DNA from: Alcaligenaceae bacterium UBA6179
Lineage (GTDB): Bacteria; Pseudomonadota; Gammaproteobacteria; Burkholderiales; Burkholderiaceae_B
Length of the DNA: 7,918 nt
Direction of reading: 5' to 3'
NCBI GenBank assembly: GCA_002422175.1
Contig: DITR01000033.1
Location: 1-7,918 of the forward strand
In this document: piece after piece, positions 1 to 6,212 of the stretch
Layout: each line of letters opens with the position of its first letter
How positions within the stretch are numbered: the stretch's first letter is position 1
Made by a program: the position numbers and the translations under genes
Notes under the pieces: generated by a model
What the model was told of the DNA's origin: nothing
Database searches by the model: none
What the model saw: the letters and a program-made list of their open reading frames with translations, nothing else

Positions 1-212
1 GCCCCTTCCATTAAAAAATCAATACCATTGGCGTGTGTGACCACGACAATCTTTGTTTCAGGTGCAACATCAAGGTGATTGCGAATATTGCGTAAGCCTT
101 TGGTGGCTTGTGTCGCTGAATCATCAATGTGATACACAACACTGTCACCTTGTGCAAAGGCAGTGCTTGAAATAGCCAGTAAAAAAGCAACAAATAGGGC
201 TTTTATGTTCAT
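1..212 (-). CDS. DsrE-like sulfur-relay-fold protein, exported (partial, 3' end missing)
   Basis: Reading the minus strand from ATG at 212-210 gives 70 codons, open to the window edge, so the C-terminus is missing. The first 20 residues form a clear Sec signal peptide: MNIK, a hydrophobic core, and a likely cleavage after A-F-A, just before Gln21. The mature part (SVVYHIDD, then KGLRNIRNHLD, then KIVVVTHANGIDFLMEGA) matches my memory of the DsrE/DsrF-like family (COG1416 type), where a conserved 'VVxHxxGIDFLxxGA' stretch follows the first strand-helix unit. Family members with a signal peptide are presumed periplasmic and their role is poorly known; assigning a sulfur-transfer reaction here would be a guess, and the usual catalytic-Cys region lies outside the window. 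The ribosome site is weak (TGGGAA about 9 nt upstream). It lies downstream of umuC on the same strand but has its own promoter candidate. Confidence 0.8.
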   Translation of the reverse strand, partial: MNIKALFVAFLLAISSTAFAQGDSVVYHIDDSATQATKGLRNIRNHLDVAPETKIVVVTHANGIDFLMEG

Positions 213-259
213 GTTTTGTTTCCCACATAGTTTGAGTCGTTAGAAGTAAATGAAGTCAC

Positions 260-290
260 GTACACCTGTAGTACACCAGCAAATCAGGTG
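260..290. repeat. Direct and inverted repeat in the leader of the DsrE-like gene
   Basis: GTACACC occurs twice in direct orientation (260-266 and 271-277), an 11-bp period that places both copies on the same helical face. Over the same stretch, CACCTG (263-268) and CAGGTG (285-290) form a perfect 6-bp inverted repeat with a 16-nt interior. The stretch lies between the predicted transcription start and the start codon, so it could be an operator or an RNA hairpin in the leader. No known regulator motif is recognised. Confidence 0.35.
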
Positions 291-324
291 AACCTATATT
301 TGTTCGGTTGTTATGCTGCATCAC

Positions 325-352
325 AGTATAAGTGGCTCATTGCAATTTTCAA
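325..352 (-). promoter_or_regulatory. sigma70-type promoter candidate for the DsrE-like gene
   Basis: On the minus strand there is TTGAAA (352-347, 5 of 6 to the -35 consensus), a 16-bp spacer, then TATACT (330-325, 5 of 6 to the -10 consensus). This is the best sigma70 match I found in the window. Transcription would begin near 318 and leave a leader of roughly 105 nt before the ATG at 212. It suggests the gene need not depend on read-through from umuDC. Confidence 0.5.
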
Positions 353-406
353 TTATGAATAAACGCAACGAGCAACCGCATTAATTAGTTTTGGAACAGG
401 TCGTCG

Positions 407-436
407 TGAGCACGACTGAGCACGAATGAGTTCGAC
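407..436. repeat. Three 10-bp tandem units just downstream of umuC
   Basis: The plus strand reads TGAGCACGAC, TGAGCACGAA, TGAGTTCGAC in direct succession, with a fourth partial unit (CGAG) running up to the umuC stop codon. The same stretch can fold: GTCGTG (403-408) pairs with CACGAC (411-416) in a near-palindrome, and GGTCG (399-403) with CGACC (433-437) in a larger stem. No T-tract follows in the umuC direction, so it is not a classic Rho-independent terminator. The rest of 213-445 holds only the promoter and leader repeats listed separately. Confidence 0.45.
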
Positions 437-445
437 CGAGCCGCC

Positions 446-1732
446 TTACCTGACCTCGGCCAACCCGCCCCAGTCAGTCGTGTAGGCACGGCTTTTTTGG
501 GTTGAGCGCATCGCCCAAGGTCTTGCGAACCCTTCACCTGCTGTGCGCAAGGTGCCACGCCCCATGCGCGCATTAATACTGTCAAGTGTTTTGAGTAGCG
601 TTTGTCGACGCAGGTCAATGGGCGTATCTAAGGCGCTGAATAAGTCGAGCGGTACGCTGTGAGCGGGTTGCAAATCAAGCAGCATGATGCCTGCCTTTTG
701 ATAAGGCAAGCCTGGTTTGTAAATCTGTTTTAAGCCCCGCGTGGCGGCTTTGGCTAAGGTAAACACGCTATCGGTAGGTTGTGTGAGTCGCACCACGATA
801 CCGTTGCTGTAGAACGGTGCATCAGTTTTAAAGGGGCTGGTGCGCACATAAACTTGTATGGCGCTGGCAACATGTTGTTGGTGGCGTAGTTTTTCACTGG
901 CGCGTGCGGTGTAGCTCACCACTGCTTCAATTAAGTGCTCTAAGTGGTACACCGGTTGCCCAAACGAGCGCGACGACATAATTTGTTGTTTAGGGGGTGC
1001 CACATCATCAAGATCAAGACACATCTCGCCGTTAAGCTCGGCAACTGTGCGTGCCACCACAACACTAAAGTGCTTTTGCATGCGGTTTGCAGAAGCCATT
1101 TTTAATTGTGCAACCGTGGCGATACCCATTTCGATGAGTTGTGCTGACAATCGCCGCCCAATACCCCACACTTCACCGACAGCGATTTGATTCAGTATCT
1201 TGTTTAGGTCTTGTTCTGAAAGCTGATTTAAATCAGTCACACCGTTTGTCATGCCGGGCACAAGCGTTTTTTTAGCGCAATGATTAGCGAGTTTGGCAAG
1301 CGTTTTGTTGGGGCCAATGCCCACGCAAACGGGTATACCCACCCACTGTTTGACGCGTTGCTGAATGCGTTGGCCATACGTGATCAAGTCACCTGGAATG
1401 CCCGTTAAATTTAAGAAAGACTCATCAATTGAATAAATTTCTTGCTCGGGTGCGAACTGCCCAACTACGCTGTGCATGCGGTGGCTCATATCGCCATATA
1501 GCGTGTAATTGCTACTTTTGGCGATAATGCGGTGCTGTCTAGCGAGCGCTTTGAGCTTAAACCAAGGGGCACCCATCGGCACCCCTAGCGCTTTCACTTC
1601 TGCTGAGCGCGCCACCACACAACCATCGTTGTTTGACAGTACCACCATGGGTTTGCTTTCATAATGAGGCTGGAACACGCGTTCGCACGAAACATAAAAA
1701 TTATTACCGTCTATTAAAGCAATGGCGGTCAT
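446..1732 (-). CDS. umuC: UmuC, catalytic subunit of DNA polymerase V (Y-family)
   Basis: This 428-residue protein is close to the 422 of E. coli UmuC and aligns along its whole length by eye. The palm has the catalytic acidic residues: Asp8 in the opening ALIDGNNFYVSCE motif and Asp103-Glu104 in SIDES. Tyr13 sits at the steric-gate position that limits ribonucleotide use. Residues about 40-60 (CVVARSAEVKALGVPMGAPWF) are the family's finger signature, VGIGPNKTLAKLANH (137-151) is another, and VWGIGRRL (188-195) is the helix-hairpin-helix entry. PLDLF (361-365) corresponds to the beta-clamp binding motif (QLNLF in E. coli). All key residues are present, so the polymerase should be active. With cleaved UmuD it carries out error-prone translesion synthesis after DNA damage. 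The ATG lies 10 nt after the umuD stop with only a weak Shine-Dalgarno, which suggests translational coupling in one operon. Confidence 0.96.
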   Translation of the reverse strand: MTAIALIDGNNFYVSCERVFQPHYESKPMVVLSNNDGCVVARSAEVKALGVPMGAPWFKLKALARQHRIIAKSSNYTLYGDMSHRMHSVVGQFAPEQEIYSIDESFLNLTGIPGDLITYGQRIQQRVKQWVGIPVCVGIGPNKTLAKLANHCAKKTLVPGMTNGVTDLNQLSEQDLNKILNQIAVGEVWGIGRRLSAQLIEMGIATVAQLKMASANRMQKHFSVVVARTVAELNGEMCLDLDDVAPPKQQIMSSRSFGQPVYHLEHLIEAVVSYTARASEKLRHQQHVASAIQVYVRTSPFKTDAPFYSNGIVVRLTQPTDSVFTLAKAATRGLKQIYKPGLPYQKAGIMLLDLQPAHSVPLDLFSALDTPIDLRRQTLLKTLDSINARMGRGTLRTAGEGFARPWAMRSTQKSRAYTTDWGGLAEVR

Positions 1733-1742
1733 GGTGTAATCA

Positions 1743-2390
1743 TCAAGGCTTAAGAGAGTGAATCACATTGGTCACCACCCCAAAAATCTGTAATTCTTGA
1801 TCGTCTTTAAGTTCGATTGGCTCAAAATTAGGGTTCGCTGGCAAAAGGCGTATTTTGCCGCGCTTTTTTTCTAGGCGCTTAACAGTAAATTGACCATCTA
1901 TCGCGGCAATGACGACGCAACCATTTGTGGCGTTCAGAGAGCGATCAACCACCAATAAATCGCCATCATGAATATTGGCCCCCATCATGCTGTCACCTTT
2001 GGCACGCAACATAAAACTGGCTTCTTGGTGAGGCATTAAGTGTTGGTTCAAGTCTAATTTTTCAGCAACATAGTCATCAGCTGGGCTGGGAAAACCCGCC
2101 TGCACGGTGTGCCCGAACAGCGGTACGCGTAAAGATTTGATGGGTTCACTCAATTCGACGGGGCTTAAACTATCAGACCACGATGGGGTTGGTGCGTGGC
2201 TATTAACCCGTGGTGTATCGGCCGAACGAAAGGCCAAAGCTTTGACGAAATCAATGACTTTGTCTTGTACGCTAATGGGTATTGACACCCGTGCTGAGGC
2301 CTCGCCATATTTGCCTGAACCGGGTTTGCGACCTGCACCAGAACGCTTGCCGCCGTGTTGTTTAGCTGAGGTAGATGTATTTGTCATCAT
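1743..2390 (-). CDS. umuD: UmuD-like self-cleaving subunit of polymerase V, with an extended N-terminus
   Basis: About 215 residues against 139 in E. coli UmuD. The C-terminal half (residues about 84-215) is a LexA/UmuD-type S24 peptidase: cleavage site VQAGFPSP with scission expected at Ala98-Gly99 (Cys-Gly in E. coli), catalytic Ser134 in GDSMMG, and Lys171 in FTVKRLE. Before it lie a Gly/Arg/Lys-rich motif HGGKRSGAGRKPGSGKYGE (12-30), a segment resembling the strand and first helix of a ribbon-helix-helix domain (ARVSIPISVQDKVIDFV, 33-49), and a Pro/Ser-rich linker (about 55-83). In the classic role, damage-activated RecA filament triggers cleavage and the trimmed dimer joins UmuC. I start it at the tandem ATG pair (2390 or 2387); the frame stays open to a GTG at 2483, but that extension is AT-rich and crosses the promoter-like region. 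The extra N-terminus recalls UmuDAb of Acinetobacter, which acts in gene repression. DNA binding here is inference. Confidence 0.93.
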   Translation of the reverse strand: MMTNTSTSAKQHGGKRSGAGRKPGSGKYGEASARVSIPISVQDKVIDFVKALAFRSADTPRVNSHAPTPSWSDSLSPVELSEPIKSLRVPLFGHTVQAGFPSPADDYVAEKLDLNQHLMPHQEASFMLRAKGDSMMGANIHDGDLLVVDRSLNATNGCVVIAAIDGQFTVKRLEKKRGKIRLLPANPNFEPIELKDDQELQIFGVVTNVIHSLKP

Positions 2391-2428
2391 AAACTTGATT
2401 TTTTGGTAATTAATCAAGTTTATATCAA
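2391..2428 (-). promoter_or_regulatory. Operator-like inverted repeat overlapping the umuD -10 region
   Basis: AAACTTGATT (2391-2400) and AATCAAGTTT (2412-2421) form a perfect 10-bp inverted repeat with an 11-nt spacer, ending at the base next to the umuD start codon. A further ATCAA at 2424-2428 lies 11 bp from the one at 2413-2417, so three TTGAT half-sites are clustered. The upstream arm overlaps a minus-strand TATAAA (2424-2419), a -10-like hexamer with no good -35. A protein bound here would block the promoter; alternatively the mRNA could fold and hide the start. I found no canonical CTGT-N8-ACAG LexA box between umuD and kch. Confidence 0.45.
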
Positions 2429-2437
2429 TTTGTGATG

Positions 2438-2449
2438 ATGCATATGCAT
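2438..2449. promoter_or_regulatory. 12-bp perfect palindrome at the expected umuD -35 position
   Basis: ATGCATATGCAT is perfectly self-complementary. Relative to the minus-strand TATAAA hexamer it covers the place where a -35 box would sit, which is otherwise absent. It may be a regulator site or a chance AT-rich palindrome. Confidence 0.3.
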
Positions 2450-2557
2450 TAATTTTTAAATAAACCGCGAATACAAAAAGCACAGGCCTCTCAAGTGTAT
2501 AAGAGTGGGGGGGCAGGGGCGATTCAAAAGTCGCAGAACATCATGTGTAGACCCATT

Positions 2558-2586
2558 TCGATAATGTAGGCGACAATGCCTAAAAT
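2558..2586 (+). promoter_or_regulatory. Promoter candidate for kch
   Basis: TCGATA (2558-2563, 4 of 6 to TTGACA), a 17-bp spacer, and TAAAAT (2581-2586, 5 of 6 to TATAAT) give a moderate sigma70 match about 58 bp before the kch ATG. The divergent gap also holds a G7 run (2507-2513) followed closely by G4 (2516-2519), which explains nothing obvious. Confidence 0.35.
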
Positions 2587-2644
2587 AAAAGTCGGTTTAT
2601 GGGCATAAGATGCCTAACTTGAGCGTTTTGAAAGGCTTGAAAGT

Positions 2645-3916
2645 ATGAGTTCTAACCAAACAGATGAACCCGATTCAAAGGTTGTATCGACAGTTCAGCC
2701 AGTCGACCAATCGCCAGAAATCAGTCCCTTTAAATGGGCAGTGTCTATTGAAAAGAAATACATTCAACCCCACTATTGGTTGTCTTTTCTAGTTTTTATA
2801 AATGGGCTGTTATTCTTGCATCCTTTTTTAGTGCCCTTGCTGGCAGAAAACAGTATTGAATGGCAGTTTGTAGGGCCGTGGCGTCATGTACTTGACGATA
2901 TTGGTCTAAGTGAATTGCCTCGCCTTGTTATTTCGGTATCAATGATTTTGATGTCGATCGGTATGCTGTACAGAGCACGTATCGCTTGGGTACTGGCGAC
3001 GATACTGACTGTACCAACAATGGCTATAACGCTTATTAGCGATGTGGGGTCTAGCCCGTTCTTTTTCTTTACGTTGATACTTGGTTTTCTTTTGATTAAA
3101 TATTGGTCGATATTTAATCGTAGTAGTTTGGCCGCCAGTAGCTTGTTTGCATTATCTAGTTTTTTGCTATTAATTTGGTATGCATTTTTGGGTTCGCTGT
3201 ATTTAGGTAAAGAATTTAACCCCCCCATACACGATATTGTGGCGGCGGCATACTTTTCTGTTGTCGCCATGTCAACGTTAGGCTTTGGCGATATTGTGCC
3301 TGTAACGAATGAAGCACGGCTATTTACTATTTCAATTGTTATATTAGGTATCACCGTCTTTGCAACGTCATTAGGTGCCGTAATTGGCCCAATCGTAGGC
3401 GGTACATTAAAAGGAGTCTTCCATGGCAAGGCGATGCGTGCAATGAGAAAAAATCATATTATTCTGTGTGGTGCCGGTCCATTTGCACATAACGTTTATA
3501 GAATTTTGACTGATAGGGGTCGCTCGGTTACCGTGATCGTGTCGCCTGATGCAGCACATCAATACCCAGAAAATGCTGATATTGTTGAAGGTGATGCGAC
3601 CAATCGCGAAATACTTGAAGAAGCCGGCATCGTGCAAGCGAAATTTGTACTGGCTATTCGACTTGATGACCCTGAAAATGCCTTTATTGTGTTGGCCGTT
3701 AAAGAAATTAGCGATTCGCAAGCGCGCACGGTTGCAGTCGTAAACAACACTGAAAATATTGAAAAAATACGTAGTGTCAAACCCGATCTAGTCTTGTCGC
3801 CCCAACTTTTGGGTGCTGAGCTGTTGGCACGTGCCTTAAATGGCGAGTCAATGGAAGGTAACGTTGTGTCTGAATTGTTCTTTTCAAAGCACCCTCAGGC
3901 TACAAGTAAATCATAG
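2645..3916 (+). CDS. kch: Kch-type potassium channel with RCK/TrkA-N regulatory domain
   Basis: 423 residues, against 417 for E. coli Kch, which it resembles along its length (shared stretches include FNP, ARLFTIS, GITVFATS, LSPQL and ARxLNGE). A polar N-terminus of about 40 residues precedes hydrophobic segments near 46-66, 92-108, 112-132, 138-154 and 163-186. Then come a pore helix (about 196-210), the filter TLGFGD (211-216) and the last membrane helix (about 224-248). Residues from about 270 form a Rossmann-type RCK domain: HIILCGAGPFA (271-281) holds the GxGxxA nucleotide loop, DIVEGDATN (312-320) a second strand signature, and a helical tail follows. It should be an inner-membrane K+ conductor gated by a ligand on the cytosolic RCK ring. 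No arginine-rich S4 is visible, so voltage sensing is doubtful. The filter is GFGD rather than the common GYGD. It is divergent from umuD and convergent with metG. The start is the ATG preceded by GAAAGG and GAAAG. Confidence 0.9.
   Translation: MSSNQTDEPDSKVVSTVQPVDQSPEISPFKWAVSIEKKYIQPHYWLSFLVFINGLLFLHPFLVPLLAENSIEWQFVGPWRHVLDDIGLSELPRLVISVSMILMSIGMLYRARIAWVLATILTVPTMAITLISDVGSSPFFFFTLILGFLLIKYWSIFNRSSLAASSLFALSSFLLLIWYAFLGSLYLGKEFNPPIHDIVAAAYFSVVAMSTLGFGDIVPVTNEARLFTISIVILGITVFATSLGAVIGPIVGGTLKGVFHGKAMRAMRKNHIILCGAGPFAHNVYRILTDRGRSVTVIVSPDAAHQYPENADIVEGDATNREILEEAGIVQAKFVLAIRLDDPENAFIVLAVKEISDSQARTVAVVNNTENIEKIRSVKPDLVLSPQLLGAELLARALNGESMEGNVVSELFFSKHPQATSKS
3411..3446 (+). promoter_or_regulatory. 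Internal ribosome site and mini-ORF ending on an in-frame kch ATG
   Basis: AAGGAG (3411-3416) lies 6 nt before an out-of-frame ATG (3423) that opens a seven-codon reading frame (MARRCVQ). Its TGA (3444-3446) overlaps the kch in-frame ATG of Met267 (3443-3445) as ATGA, the classic termination-reinitiation arrangement. Met267 sits just before the RCK nucleotide loop, close to where E. coli Kch Met240 lies, which I recall as an internal start producing the soluble RCK domain. Translation of the mini-ORF is inferred, not shown. Confidence 0.35.
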
Positions 3917-3949
3917 CTAGTTTTAGTTTGAGTTGTCGTTCTAGCTTAA

Positions 3950-3967
3950 GTGCCCGCAGCAGGGCAC
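3950..3967 (+). terminator. Terminator-like hairpin after kch
   Basis: GTGCCC (3950-3955) and GGGCAC (3962-3967) form a GC-rich 6-bp stem with a 6-nt loop, 33 nt past the kch stop. Only a weak T-tract follows (GCTTCATTT), so it is a poor Rho-independent terminator or an mRNA-stabilising hairpin. Confidence 0.4.
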
Positions 3968-3972
3968 GCTTC

Positions 3973-4031
3973 ATTTAGAGTTCCAGCTTCAGTTTAATTT
4001 TCAGCTTTGCCCAAAGCCTACTGCTCTAAAT
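3973..4031. repeat. Long-range inverted repeat in the kch/metG convergent gap
   Basis: ATTTAGAG (3973-3980) and CTCTAAAT (4024-4031) are perfectly complementary across 43 nt. Inside is a smaller hairpin, GCTTT-GCCC-AAAGC (4004-4017). It could fold on either strand between the two convergent genes. Confidence 0.3.
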
Positions 4032-4040
4032 CTGGGTGAC

Positions 4041-4076
4041 AAGACGCCGGAAAACTCATCATTTCTGTGGCGTCTT
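4041..4076. terminator. Inverted repeat downstream of metG, possible terminator
   Basis: AAGACGCC (4041-4048) and GGCGTCTT (4069-4076) form a perfect 8-bp stem with a 20-nt loop, about 35 nt beyond the metG stop in the metG direction. A 5-bp stem GTGCA/TGCAC (4078-4082 and 4091-4095) lies between. No U-tract follows on the metG strand (TGTCACC), so Rho-independent termination is not assured. Confidence 0.35.
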
Positions 4077-4110
4077 TGTGCACGTAAAAATGCACCATCT
4101 TATTCCTTGC

Positions 4111-6201
4111 TTACCTTACCCGCATACCAGGCTGAGCACCTGTCATCGGTTCAAGCACGTAAATACCTGGGTTAGCCTTTTCATCAGCATGGCCAGCTGC
4201 CAGAACCATACCTTCTGACACACCAAACTTCATTTTACGTGGCGCTAAGTTAGCCACCATGACCGTGTATTTGCCAATTAAGTCGACCGGCTTATAAGCT
4301 GACTGAATACCTGAAAATACTTGTCGTGTATTTTTTTCACCGACATCAAGCGTGAGCTTAAGTAGTTTAGTGGAGCCTTCTACTAACTCACAGGCCACAA
4401 TTTTAGCGATGCGTAAATCGATTTTAGCGAAATCATCAATGTTGATAGTGGGTGCAATGGCTTCACCGCCGGGTGAATCAATGATTTCATTTTCGATTGC
4501 TTTGTTTTCGCTTTCAGGGGCGATGAACAACTGCTCAAGCAGTGCCGCATCAACACGCTGCATTAAGTGTTTAAAGGGTGCAATATGATCAGGCAATACA
4601 GCCGCATCTGACCACATAAACGCTCGTTGTAAACCAAACAGTTCTGTGGCGACCCGCGCCGTTAAGGCGGGCAAAATCGGTGTAAGCATGACAGATAGCG
4701 CTTTGAAACCTGCAATGGCGCATGAGCAAATATCTTGCAATGATTCACGTTGCTCAGCACTGGCATCTGCAATACCTTTAGCAAGCACCCAAGGTTGCGC
4801 TGCATCAAAAGCTTGGTTAATTTGATCAGCTTGCGCCATGATTTCACGAATAGCGCGGCCATATTCACGACTTTCAAGGTCGTTGGCAATACTTTGCGCA
4901 ATGATCTTCCAGCCATCTTCAAGTACAGCGCGGTCACCTGCATAGCGCAACTGACCGTCAAAGTGTTTACTAATAAAATTAGCCGCTCGGCTGGCAATAT
5001 TGACGTACTTGCCAATTAAATCGCTATTTACACGCGCGACGAAATCATCGGGATTAAAGTCAATATCTTCAACGCGGCTGTTAAGTTTGGCGGCAATGTA
5101 ATAACGCAACCACTCTGGGTTTAGACCTAACTCAAGGTAGCGTAGAGGCGAAATACCGGTGCCCCGGCTCTTTGACATTTTTTCACCACTGACAGTGATA
5201 AAGCCATGAACGTTAAGTTGATCAGGTGTTTTGCGACCTGAAAATTCCAGTGTGGCGGGCCAAAACAAAGCATGAAAGTACACAATGTCTTTGCCAATAA
5301 AGTGTACCTGTTCGGTGTGGCTTTCAGGGTCAACGATAGCGTTGTAATCAAGCCCCTGCGATTTACAGTAGGCTTTAAGGGAAGCCAAATAGCCGACAGG
5401 TGCATCGAGCCAAACATAAAAATACTTACCGGGTGCGTCGGGTATTTCAATACCAAAATAGGGTGCATCGCGAGAAATGTCCCAGTCGCCTAAATTGGCC
5501 TCAGTTTGACCATTACCCAACCACTCGCGTGTTTTGGCTAACACCTCAGCTTGTAGGCGCGGGACACCCCGGACATTTTTTCCGGTTGTCCAGTCTTGTA
5601 AAAAGCTGACACAGCGTGGGTCAGACAATTTAAAGAAGAAATGTTCTGAGCTTTTTAAGACCGGCTTAGCGCCAGTCAGAGATGAATAAGGTTCAATTAG
5701 ATCAGTGGGAGCGTAGACCGCACCACATGCTTCGCAGGCATCACCATACTGATCGCGCGCATGACACTTTGGGCACTCACCTTTAATGTAGCGGTCAGGC
5801 AAAAACATACCCTTGACTGGGTCAAAAAACTGTTCGATTTGACGTGTTTCAATCAAACCGGCATCGCGTAAGCTACGATAAATATCTTGCGACAGCTCAA
5901 CATTTTCAGGCGAATCGGTTGAATGCCAGAAATCAAATTCAATGTTGAAACCGTTTAAATAGGTCGGTCGTTCGGCTGCGTAGCGGGCAACCAATTGTTG
6001 TGGAGTTAAACCCTCAGATTCAGCTTTGAGCATAACTGGGGCACCATGCGTATCGTCAGCCCCAACAAAATGCACCGTGTGACCGGCCATTCGCAAGTTG
6101 CGCACCCAAATGTCGGCCTGTATGTATTCCATAATATGGCCAATGTGGAATGAACCATTGGCGTAAGGTAGGGCGGTCGTAACAAACAGGGTACGTGACA
6201 T
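4111..6201 (-). CDS. metG: Methionyl-tRNA synthetase, dimeric class I enzyme
   Basis: Charges tRNA-Met with methionine using ATP in the cytosol. From the GTG at 6213 the frame gives 700 residues; from the ATG at 6201, which I prefer because 'MSRTLFVTTALPYANG' is a typical opening, it gives 696 (E. coli has 677). Numbering from the GTG: the HIGH motif HIGH (23-26) after PYANGSF, a connective-peptide zinc knuckle with Cys147, 150, 160 and 163 (CPKC...CEAC), the FYVWLDAPVGY methionine-pocket segment (265-275), and KMSKS (345-349). A helical anticodon-binding domain follows, where NPEWLRYY (365-372) is near its entry. A C-terminal OB-fold tRNA-binding and dimerisation domain begins near 592 (DDFAKIDLRIAKI). 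All motifs are intact. The GTG overlaps the stop of the upstream small gene as TAGTG; the ATG lies 11 nt beyond that stop. Either way the two genes are co-transcribed. Confidence 0.97.
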   Translation of the reverse strand: MSRTLFVTTALPYANGSFHIGHIMEYIQADIWVRNLRMAGHTVHFVGADDTHGAPVMLKAESEGLTPQQLVARYAAERPTYLNGFNIEFDFWHSTDSPENVELSQDIYRSLRDAGLIETRQIEQFFDPVKGMFLPDRYIKGECPKCHARDQYGDACEACGAVYAPTDLIEPYSSLTGAKPVLKSSEHFFFKLSDPRCVSFLQDWTTGKNVRGVPRLQAEVLAKTREWLGNGQTEANLGDWDISRDAPYFGIEIPDAPGKYFYVWLDAPVGYLASLKAYCKSQGLDYNAIVDPESHTEQVHFIGKDIVYFHALFWPATLEFSGRKTPDQLNVHGFITVSGEKMSKSRGTGISPLRYLELGLNPEWLRYYIAAKLNSRVEDIDFNPDDFVARVNSDLIGKYVNIASRAANFISKHFDGQLRYAGDRAVLEDGWKIIAQSIANDLESREYGRAIREIMAQADQINQAFDAAQPWVLAKGIADASAEQRESLQDICSCAIAGFKALSVMLTPILPALTARVATELFGLQRAFMWSDAAVLPDHIAPFKHLMQRVDAALLEQLFIAPESENKAIENEIIDSPGGEAIAPTINIDDFAKIDLRIAKIVACELVEGSTKLLKLTLDVGEKNTRQVFSGIQSAYKPVDLIGKYTVMVANLAPRKMKFGVSEGMVLAAGHADEKANPGIYVLEPMTGAQPGMRVR

Positions 6202-6212
6202 CGGGCTACTCA

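Noticed and set aside
11..193. A 60-codon minus-strand frame over the start of the window
   Set aside because: It lies in another frame of the DsrE-like gene. The frame starting at 212 has a proper signal peptide and a family match; this one has neither.
2107..2409. A 100-codon plus-strand frame opposite umuD
   Set aside because: It is antisense to a conserved gene and has no ribosome site or recognisable product.
2391..2483. A longer UmuD starting at GTG 2483
   Set aside because: The extra 31 residues resemble no family, are coded by AT-rich DNA containing a -10-like box, a palindrome and an inverted repeat, and the ATG pair at 2390/2387 precedes a typical GGKRSGAGR opening.
2470..2485. 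Possible LexA box upstream of umuD
   Set aside because: Only one half, ACAG (CTGT on the minus strand), is present; the partner half 8 bp away reads AATA and does not match.
2884..3429. A 181-codon minus-strand frame opposite kch
   Set aside because: Composition mirrors the membrane-coding strand; no family resemblance and it is fully contained in an intact kch.
4662..5015. Other-frame ORFs of 70-120 codons within metG
   Set aside because: They run inside an intact, strongly conserved metG frame and show no domain of their own.
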